Source: Gammaproteobacteria bacterium (lineage in GTDB: Bacteria > Pseudomonadota > Gammaproteobacteria > Steroidobacterales > Woeseiaceae). Taken from it: 7,157 bases of DNA. The notes under the pieces are model-generated. The model saw nothing but the letters and a program-made list of their open reading frames with translations, had not been told where the DNA came from and searched no databases. The position numbers and the translations under genes are program-made. Positions within the stretch are counted from its first letter, which is position 1. The number at the start of each line of letters is the position of its first letter. The DNA lies in the NCBI GenBank assembly GCA_030641695.1, contig DAOWGY010000162.1:1-7157 (forward strand). The letters are read 5' to 3'. This document shows, piece by piece, positions 1-5,253 of this stretch.

Positions 1-82
1 GCGATACGAGATTCAGCCCCACACTCTGTTTGTTTCGCTTGTGATGCTTGTTCATCCGCTTGGCGCGGCCTGACTTAACCAT
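1..82 (-). CDS. Second ExbD/TolR-family subunit, N-terminus only (partial)
   Basis: Read on the minus strand, an ATG at 82-80 opens a frame of 27 codons that runs off the left edge of the window. The peptide starts MVKSGRAKRMNKHHKRNKQ and continues SVGLNLVS. A very basic cytoplasmic N-terminus followed by L-N-L-x-S matches the start of ExbD/TolR membrane segments (compare ELNITAF in the gene before it). The sequence ends just before the residue that would be the proton-binding Asp. A perfect GGAGGT site and the two-base gap after the first ExbD gene support it. Paired, non-identical ExbDs are typical of AglQ/AglS-type modules. The family call rests on the first residues and context only. Confidence 0.75.
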   Translation of the reverse strand, partial: MVKSGRAKRMNKHHKRNKQSVGLNLVS

Positions 83-84
83 CG

Positions 85-603
85 CTAGGCACCTCCGCCG
101 ATGACCGGCGCATCGCCGATAGAAATATCGGGGAATAAATCGGAACGCACGATCGACTCTTTGTCTTCGTCGACTTCTAACTCGATCCGCACGCGATCCA
201 TTACCTGCACGAGCGTGTCATACGCTATGTCCTGCTCCAAAAGGATCGCTGCTTCCGTCTTATCCGGATAGCGATCCTTGAGTTGCGACAATTTCGTACT
301 CAGCGCGTTGTAGTCATAACCGTCATCGGAATTCGGGTAGATACCCAGCAAACCCTGGTTACGATCACCGATTTCGATCTTGTCGTCCCTGATGATAATT
401 TCCAGTTGAAACGTCTGTTCCTTCGGATCCACGGGCTCGCTAGAGGAGCCTGGCAAATTCAGCTCGAGAATTGCCAAACGCGAGAACACCGCTGTGATCA
501 GCAGGAACGGAACCAGAATCACCATCAGGTTCATGAATGCCGTGATGTTGAGCTCGGCCGTATCTTCATTGTGATGCCGGCCGAGTCGGTGGCTACGCAA
601 CAT
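85..603 (-). CDS. ExbD/TolR-family subunit lacking the proton-binding Asp (AglQ/AglS-like)
   Basis: This 172-aa protein has ExbD/TolR architecture: a short cytoplasmic N-terminus, one membrane segment (about 24-45), and a periplasmic domain (about 62-150). The signature region reads ELNITAFMNLMVILVPFLL (17-35). In TolR and ExbD the equivalent of Asn25 is the Asp that carries the proton (pattern N-x-T-P-x-x-D). Here the codon at 531-529 is AAC, a clear Asn. The periplasmic part keeps the usual pattern TEAAILLEQDIAYDTLVQVMDRVR (116-139). The tail ends LFPDISIGDAPVIGGGA. The gene starts three bases after the exbB-like stop and is followed two bases later by a second ExbD gene. It is probably one half of an ExbD heterodimer; whether the motor retains a proton site depends on the second ExbD. 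Confidence 0.93.
   Translation of the reverse strand: MLRSHRLGRHHNEDTAELNITAFMNLMVILVPFLLITAVFSRLAILELNLPGSSSEPVDPKEQTFQLEIIIRDDKIEIGDRNQGLLGIYPNSDDGYDYNALSTKLSQLKDRYPDKTEAAILLEQDIAYDTLVQVMDRVRIELEVDEDKESIVRSDLFPDISIGDAPVIGGGA
91..96 (-). promoter_or_regulatory. Strong ribosome binding site GGAGGT for the second ExbD gene
   Basis: GGAGGT on the minus strand lies eight bases before the ATG at 82-80 and is formed by the last Gly-Gly codons of the first ExbD. A perfect Shine-Dalgarno this well placed supports the truncated gene as real. Confidence 0.8.
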
Positions 604-606
604 GAT

Positions 607-1248
607 CTACGCTCCGGTGCTCTTCAGCTGACGTTCGGTAACGGCATTCAGGAATTTGACGCTCGCCATCTCGAGGCTGTCCACGAGCTGATTGGTCTTC
701 GTCTGCAGCAGCGCATGAGTCAACAACAGCGGAATCGCTACCATCAGGCCGAACGCCGTCGTGTTCATCGCGACCGAAATCGACGCCGAGAGCAGATCGG
801 CTTTGTCCGCCGGATTGGCATTCGATACCGCCGTGAACGCTCGAATCAGGCCGATAATCGTGCCGAGCAGACCCAGCAGCGTGGCAATGTTCGCCAGCGT
901 CGCAAGGTAATGCGTGCGCTTCTCGAGGCGTGGCAGGACCTCCATGAGGCTCTCCTCCATCGCTTTCTCGATATCGTCACGGCGGCGAGCCGACTTCACG
1001 CGATACAGGCCGTAGGTCAGGATCGAACCGATCGCCGCCTTCGACTTCGCCGTATGAGCCGCCGCTTCCTGGAAGTTGCCGGCCTTCAGAAACGGCACGA
1101 TCTTCTTCCACAGGGCGCGGTTACTTGCGCCTGACATCGTCAGATACATCCAGCGCTCGACGGCGATTGCCACGCCGAACGCGAACACGAACAGGATCGG
1201 GTACATGAATGCACCGCCGTCCTGAAAAAATCGCACTATGGTGCCCAT
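607..1248 (-). CDS. ExbB/TolQ/MotA-family proton channel subunit (AglR-like)
   Basis: This 213-aa protein is the inner-membrane channel subunit of a proton-driven motor; family members form a pentamer around an ExbD dimer. Three membrane segments are visible: about 13-32 (AFMYPILFVFAFGVAIAVER), 113-137 and 156-180. The diagnostic motifs are TLLGLLGTIIGLIRAF (123-138), matching the TolQ/ExbB GLxGTVxG motif with pore Thr at 130, and SVAMNTTAFGLMVAIPLLL (158-176), matching the ATAxGLxxAIP motif with Thr164. The long cytoplasmic loop (about 40-110) contains a helical stretch DDIEKAMEESLMEVLPRLEKR. The length is normal for the family and much shorter than MotA, which has four segments. The strong AGGAG site and the ATG at 1248 fix the start. 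It is followed after three bases by the first ExbD gene. The context of TPR proteins and two ExbDs suggests an AglR-type rather than a TonB or Tol-Pal motor. Confidence 0.95.
   Translation of the reverse strand: MGTIVRFFQDGGAFMYPILFVFAFGVAIAVERWMYLTMSGASNRALWKKIVPFLKAGNFQEAAAHTAKSKAAIGSILTYGLYRVKSARRRDDIEKAMEESLMEVLPRLEKRTHYLATLANIATLLGLLGTIIGLIRAFTAVSNANPADKADLLSASISVAMNTTAFGLMVAIPLLLTHALLQTKTNQLVDSLEMASVKFLNAVTERQLKSTGA
612..615 (-). promoter_or_regulatory. Ribosome binding site GGAG for the first ExbD gene
   Basis: GGAG lies inside the last codons of the exbB-like gene, eight bases before the ATG at 603-601. Its position within the upstream gene indicates coupled translation of channel and ExbD subunits. 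Confidence 0.7.
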
Positions 1249-1335
1249 TTGATTGCTCCTCTTAAATCAATCATTGTCTTGCTCAAATTGCAGTCGCGGA
1301 CCTAACCGCGAAAAATCGCGCGCCGAGGCACGCTC
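1249..1335 (-). other. Intercistronic spacer with competing short hairpins
   Basis: This is the only real gap in the cluster. It begins after the stop of the 156-aa gene and ends at the exbB-like start. Three CGCG cores (1295-1298, 1307-1310, 1317-1320) allow two mutually exclusive 5-bp hairpins: CGCGG/CCGCG (1295-1299 with 1306-1310) and CGCGA/TCGCG (1307-1311 with 1316-1320). Neither is followed by a T-run on the minus strand, so no intrinsic terminator is supported. I found no convincing -35/-10 pair, although an internal promoter or an RNA processing site is possible here. Confidence 0.4.
1256..1260 (-). promoter_or_regulatory. Strong ribosome binding site AGGAG for the exbB-like gene
   Basis: AGGAG on the minus strand (within AAGAGGAG, 1263-1256) lies seven bases before the ATG at 1248-1246. 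It is markedly better than the sites before the TPR genes and supports both the start and higher translation of the channel subunit. Confidence 0.8.
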
Positions 1336-1806
1336 CTACTCACCATACAGGTCGCCGTAATAATCGACCTGACGTGTAAATTCTTCTCTGTCCAGCGGCG
1401 CCAGCACCTCTTCGAGCAGGCTGTTCACGGGCCGGCCCGTGAGATCGCCCGGACTCGCTTTTTGCCATGGCACGATGTACATCACCTTCGGTAATTCCTG
1501 GTTGCCCGTTATCTCGGTGCGTCCCAGGGTCATCTCGTCCATGACGCCGCTCGACGATTCGCGTCTCGTGACATCCTGCGCCAGCACGGCCGAAGGCGCG
1601 CCGGGTTCGCTTGCATCGCGCTCGTCCGCCGATGTATCGACCGCGGGCTGCAGCGCTCCCGCCTCCTCGAGCACGGCCGACGTATCCACAGCCGGTTCGA
1701 GTTCGTCCTGAACCTCCTGCGAAAACGCGGCAAACGCTGCCAACAACGTGGCAAGCATGAATCCGGCGCCGATTAGCTTCCGTGTGTCAGCTCTCATACC
1801 CTTCAT
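1336..1806 (-). CDS. Exported or membrane-anchored protein of unknown family
   Basis: I do not recognise this 156-aa protein. Residues 11-28 are hydrophobic (LIGAGFMLATLLAAFAAF) after a basic start (MRADTRK), so it is either cleaved after FS (residue 29) or stays as an N-terminal anchor. Residues 31-90 are acidic, Ala/Ser/Pro-rich and probably disordered, and contain a direct repeat LxPAVDTSA at 36-44 and 52-60. The C-terminal part (about 100-156) looks ordered and is probably the functional region: GNQELPKVMYIVPWQKASPG, then an acidic aromatic tail ending DYYGDLYGE. The ATG at 1806-1804 overlaps the lipoprotein stop as ATGA; ATG 1797 is another possible start. An open frame continues to an ATG at 1866, but that would put 20 charged residues before the signal and overlap the lipoprotein gene by 64 bases. 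Position between the TPR genes and the motor genes suggests a linker in the same complex, which is inference only. Confidence 0.75.
   Translation of the reverse strand: MKGMRADTRKLIGAGFMLATLLAAFAAFSQEVQDELEPAVDTSAVLEEAGALQPAVDTSADERDASEPGAPSAVLAQDVTRRESSSGVMDEMTLGRTEITGNQELPKVMYIVPWQKASPGDLTGRPVNSLLEEVLAPLDREEFTRQVDYYGDLYGE
1627..1653 (-). repeat. Second copy of LxPAVDTSA in-gene repeat
   Basis: This stretch encodes LQPAVDTSA, the partner of the copy at 1675-1701, in the acidic linker of the 156-aa protein. The unit period is 16 residues. Confidence 0.6.
1675..1701 (-). repeat. First copy of LxPAVDTSA in-gene repeat
   Basis: This stretch encodes LEPAVDTSA. A second copy, LQPAVDTSA, lies 48 bases further along the gene at 1653-1627. 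The copies differ at several third codon positions, so the peptide is kept better than the DNA; this points to an old duplication or selection on the peptide. Confidence 0.6.
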
Positions 1807-2462
1807 TCCGCCACGTTTGCCGTGCGCTGATTCGCCGCGACGCGGCGTCTCAGATCCGTAATCCACTTCTCGACCTGCTTGTCCTCACCGACGATCTCGT
1901 AGTACCGCTCAAAATGTTGCAGCGCGGCATCGAGACGCTGCAAGTACAGCTCATTGAGGACACCCAGGTTGTAGTGTGCCAAGGCGTAGTCCGGTCTCGC
2001 TGTGACGGCCTTCAAATATGCGGCTTCTGCTTCAAGGAATTTGCCGTTTTTGCGAAGTAGCATGCCCTGCTGATTCAACGCCGGTGCGTAATCGGGATTG
2101 ATGCCCAACGCGGCATCAATAGCGGCCTGGGCCGCCAATTCGTCTTCGTTGTTGACGTGAATGATCGCCAGATTCACGTACGCGCCCGGGTAACCCGGAT
2201 ATTGCAGCAAAAATTCCTTGAGGCGCAGCTCCGCATCAAGGAAATCGCCGGATGCCATGACCGCGACAGCCTGCTCGTACAGCGTCAACACCGGTGCCGG
2301 AATATCGAGGGCCAGGTCCGCGCCGGCGGCCACTCCTTTGCCTTGGCCGCGGTCAGACACGGCAGGTTTGGACCCTGACGACGCACAGCCCGCCATTGCC
2401 AGGATCACGACCAGCAACGTCAGCCGCACAGGCGGCCATTCAGTAAAGCGCTGTAACCACAT
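1803..2462 (-). CDS. TPR outer-membrane lipoprotein (GltE-like candidate)
   Basis: This is a 219-aa predicted lipoprotein. A hydrophobic stretch at residues 14-24 ends in the lipobox MAGC, with Cys26 as the lipidated residue. Residue +2 is Ala, not Asp, which favours Lol transfer to the outer membrane. A low-complexity linker (about 27-52) precedes about four TPRs, roughly 57-90, 91-124, 125-158 and 159-192; the third and fourth are the clearest (NPDYAPALNQQGMLL and RPDYALAHYNLGVLN). The ATG at 2462 overlaps the preceding gene by 23 bases and has only a weak ribosome site. A GTG at 2429-2427 is an alternative start that would give a more compact signal (VRLTLLVVILAMAGC) and remove the overlap. 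The stop shares four bases (ATGA) with the next start. Likely role: outer-membrane anchor for the periplasmic TPR scaffold. PilF/NlpI-type TPR lipoproteins look similar in architecture, but the context argues against both. Confidence 0.88.
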   Translation of the reverse strand: MWLQRFTEWPPVRLTLLVVILAMAGCASSGSKPAVSDRGQGKGVAAGADLALDIPAPVLTLYEQAVAVMASGDFLDAELRLKEFLLQYPGYPGAYVNLAIIHVNNEDELAAQAAIDAALGINPDYAPALNQQGMLLRKNGKFLEAEAAYLKAVTARPDYALAHYNLGVLNELYLQRLDAALQHFERYYEIVGEDKQVEKWITDLRRRVAANQRTANVAE

Positions 2463-5253
2463 CTTCGCTGCGTTCCAACTTCGCGTATCGCGCCGGCATC
2501 AGCCCGGCCAGCCGTTCAAAACTTCTCTCGACCCACTCATCCCAGACGCCGTCCGAGGTCCTGTCCGTATTCGCCTTGTACAAATCGATGGCCTTTTCTT
2601 CGATCGGAAATACCTGTTCCTCGAGCAGTAACTCGTATTGCTCGAGCGCATCGGCATCGAGATCCGTCGGCCGCTCCGACGCCAGCACATCAGCGCCAAA
2701 GGACTCATACACCTGTGCCAGGCGGTACGTGGAAGCCGTCGTGACTTCCGCGACACCGTATTCGGCCGATTCCGTGTAGGCCTTGATGACATCCTCCATC
2801 AGCGCCCGCTTCAGCTTCATACTGTCGGCAAGCGGCTGCGTGAGTTTCACGACTTCGAAACGCTTGCGGATCGGATCGGCGAGCTGCAGCGACGCCGTCG
2901 CCGCGAGGTATCGCGTGCGATCAGAGCGCTGCGCACCCGCGCGTGCATCCACGGCGACGAGCTCATGCAGGATCGCCGTCACACCGTCGCTGTCACCACG
3001 GGATTCGGCGATCTGCAGCAGACGATAGCGTGCTTCGATCGATTCCGATAGAGGATCCGGGTAGCGCTCAATAATATCTGTGAGGACCCGCTTTTCATTG
3101 CTCGTCGTGCCGCCTGCCTCATACAATTCAGCCGCTTTCCACAGGGCCTCGCGGCGCACATCGTCACTGCTGCTATCCGCGACCGCGATGCGTTCGAACT
3201 CGGCGGCCGCGTCTGTGCCGCGGCCTGTTTCCATATAGGTGACCGCGAGCTTCTGAGTAATGTCGTCGGCAAATTCGCTGTCCGGATAGTCTCGTCGATA
3301 TTTCTCGAGTTGACCTGCCGCACGGCCCCAGGCCGCCATATTGATCAGTGCTGCCGCCGCGTCATATTCCGCCGTCGCCCGGATATCCGAGTCGGGCACT
3401 GCCTCGCCGGGGCGAGTGAAATGCGTAACGGCCGTGTCGAGGTCGCCTGCGTCTCGTGCCAGCTCGCCCTGCTTGTAGATCGATGATGCAATACGGTCCT
3501 TGATTTCCTGTGCAGCCTCAGCATCGTCCGGAGGCGTCACGGTACGCAGCTTGTAATAGGAGCCCTCGGCATCGGCGAAATTCCCGAGGTCGAATTGCGA
3601 ATGCGCGACGACGGTCCAGGCCGTACGCGCAAGCGGTGCCTCGACAGGGGGTTGCTTGACGATGACGGCTTGCCCGACAGCGATGGCAAGGTCGAACTGG
3701 TTCTGCGCGAACAGATCTTCGGCGATCGTCGTCAGAACCGCGCCGGATTCCGGATGCTCTGGGTAGGTATCGGCAAATCGCAGACCGCTGTCGAGGTATT
3801 GCTGATGCCATTCGGTTTTCGCCGTGCCCTCGAGCGCCTTTTCATGTTCTCGATAGGCGAGCAGAGCCGCATAACCGGCCTCTGCCGATTTGTCATGCAT
3901 CGGGTACGCGTAGGCAGTACGTTCGTACTCGGTCATCGCGTCTGTGAAGTCCTGACTTTCAAACAGGATTTCCGCAAGCAGGAAATTCGTATTCGCTGTG
4001 TCAGGTTCGCCCGGGAAATACGCCATATATTTACGGTACCAATGAGCGGCTTCCTGGTAGTCGCCGCGCTTGCCGTTTTTTTGCGCTTCGGCATGGTAGT
4101 ACTGCGCAAGGTCATTGAGATTGGTTTTAAGATGCGCGGCGACAGCGGTGTTTTGCTCGCGTGGATTACGAATCCAAAACTCGCTGTCGATGCCGTAACG
4201 CTCGACAAAGCCTTTTTTGCCTTCAAGCACGAGGCTGGGGAAGCCGCCGCGCTTGTAGGCTTCGATGACCTCGACCTGAAGCAACGGCGCTTTCGGATGA
4301 TCCGGGTCCTGGTCGACGAACGCTTCGTACGTTTCTGCAGCATCGACAAAGCGCTCCTTGTCGAGATAGAGATCGCCCAGGTTTATGTAGATAACGTACG
4401 CGTACTCGGGTTGACCGCGTGAGTCGAGGAACTGGTCGATGCTGGCCGCGCCGTCCATGTAGGAGAAACTGATCGACAACACGCGGAACGTATCCTCTAC
4501 CATCTCCTGCTCGGCACGACTCAGGTCGGACAGGCGATCGTCGCCTTCCTTCAGTTCAATGCCGCCAATCTCGCGATCGAGCAATTCGAAAAATGCTTGC
4601 AGACTGTCACCGTACGAGGCGAGCTTGAACTGCGACCAACCGAGCTTGTAAAGCGATTGCTCGTAGAATCTCGATGCTTCGCCGTGATCCAGGACGGCCT
4701 GGTAGGCAATTTCCGCGTCGTTGTAGTTTTTGCGCAGGAATTGCATTTCGCCACGGCGAAACTGTATCTCCTCAATCAACGGTGTCGCCGGGTACTTGCC
4801 GACAATTTCATTCAGCACGTCGAGCGCCTCATCCGTACGGCCACCGATCTCGTAGGCACGGGCCAGCTGGTATAGCACGGTGTCATTACGACGATAACTC
4901 GGATAAGCCTCGAGCAGACGCTGGTACAGGCCGACCGCATCGTCGTAAGTCGCCTGCTCGAGCGCCTCGATGTTTTCCATCAGCTGCGCCTCTTCCGTCG
5001 CTTCGAGTTCCAGGTCGCCAAGGCGGCGCATTGCCTCGGCACTGAGTAGCGGATCGTCCGAAACCAGGTCGAGAAACGCGCGATAGTTATCACGTGCGAG
5101 GTCAGAACTGTTGACGATGACCTTGCCGGGCTTGATTTCCACGGCCTGTCTTTCGAGGCTCTTGATCGTGTCTTTCTTTTTGACGTCCGCCAATGCGACG
5201 CAAACAGGCAGCAGCACGAGGCCTGCAACCAGGGCTATGAGTCGATCGTGCAT
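2440..5253 (-). CDS. Large periplasmic TPR-repeat protein (GltD/AgnA-like candidate)
   Basis: This protein has about 937 residues. A signal peptide is clear: MHDRLIALVAG, a hydrophobic core, then cleavage near CVALA before DVKKKD. The mature protein is helical repeats nearly throughout. The clearest TPR/TolA-binding-like units are near residues 103-120, 125-155, 163-190, 200-225, 286-318, 398-415, 423-451, 520-535, 545-570, 593-615, 627-660 and 664-690. The C-terminal block (about 805-930) looks less like TPR, with EVTTASTYRLAQVYESFG, LLLEEQVFPIEEKAI, WDEWVERSF and MPARYAKLER. I recall very similar tails in large TPR proteins encoded beside ExbB/ExbD modules. The ATG at 5253-5251 shares one base with the upstream TGA stop (TGATG). 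An in-frame GTG at 5256 is an alternative start that adds one residue. It probably forms an extended periplasmic superhelix for protein-protein contact between motor and outer membrane. Confidence 0.9.
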   Translation of the reverse strand: MHDRLIALVAGLVLLPVCVALADVKKKDTIKSLERQAVEIKPGKVIVNSSDLARDNYRAFLDLVSDDPLLSAEAMRRLGDLELEATEEAQLMENIEALEQATYDDAVGLYQRLLEAYPSYRRNDTVLYQLARAYEIGGRTDEALDVLNEIVGKYPATPLIEEIQFRRGEMQFLRKNYNDAEIAYQAVLDHGEASRFYEQSLYKLGWSQFKLASYGDSLQAFFELLDREIGGIELKEGDDRLSDLSRAEQEMVEDTFRVLSISFSYMDGAASIDQFLDSRGQPEYAYVIYINLGDLYLDKERFVDAAETYEAFVDQDPDHPKAPLLQVEVIEAYKRGGFPSLVLEGKKGFVERYGIDSEFWIRNPREQNTAVAAHLKTNLNDLAQYYHAEAQKNGKRGDYQEAAHWYRKYMAYFPGEPDTANTNFLLAEILFESQDFTDAMTEYERTAYAYPMHDKSAEAGYAALLAYREHEKALEGTAKTEWHQQYLDSGLRFADTYPEHPESGAVLTTIAEDLFAQNQFDLAIAVGQAVIVKQPPVEAPLARTAWTVVAHSQFDLGNFADAEGSYYKLRTVTPPDDAEAAQEIKDRIASSIYKQGELARDAGDLDTAVTHFTRPGEAVPDSDIRATAEYDAAAALINMAAWGRAAGQLEKYRRDYPDSEFADDITQKLAVTYMETGRGTDAAAEFERIAVADSSSDDVRREALWKAAELYEAGGTTSNEKRVLTDIIERYPDPLSESIEARYRLLQIAESRGDSDGVTAILHELVAVDARAGAQRSDRTRYLAATASLQLADPIRKRFEVVKLTQPLADSMKLKRALMEDVIKAYTESAEYGVAEVTTASTYRLAQVYESFGADVLASERPTDLDADALEQYELLLEEQVFPIEEKAIDLYKANTDRTSDGVWDEWVERSFERLAGLMPARYAKLERSEDVVTALY

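Noticed and set aside
283..1134. Long plus-strand open frame (283 codons) opposite the exbB/exbD-like genes
   Set aside because: It is Arg/Gln-rich with no domain pattern, and it spans the junction of two well-supported minus-strand genes; it is an antisense shadow of GC-rich codon use.
1..1248. Tol-Pal or TonB energising system
   Set aside because: There is no TolA, TolB, Pal, YbgF or TonB-like gene in the window, two ExbDs are in tandem, and the upstream genes are large TPR proteins; only the channel family is shared.
607..1248. Flagellar stator MotA
   Set aside because: The protein is short, has three rather than four membrane segments, and is followed by ExbD-type proteins without a peptidoglycan-binding OmpA domain.
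1295..1320. Rho-independent terminator in the spacer
   Set aside because: The stems are only 5 bp and on the minus strand the T-run sits inside or before the hairpins rather than after them; on the plus strand the run is A, not T.
1807..1866. Upstream ATG at 1866 as the start of the 156-aa protein
   Set aside because: It would add 20 charged residues before the signal segment and overlap the lipoprotein gene extensively; the ATGA junction at 1806 fits the operon better.
3595..4422. Plus-strand open frame (275 codons) within the large TPR gene
   Set aside because: It lies wholly opposite a convincing TPR protein, has no recognisable motif, and no clear ribosome site was noticed.
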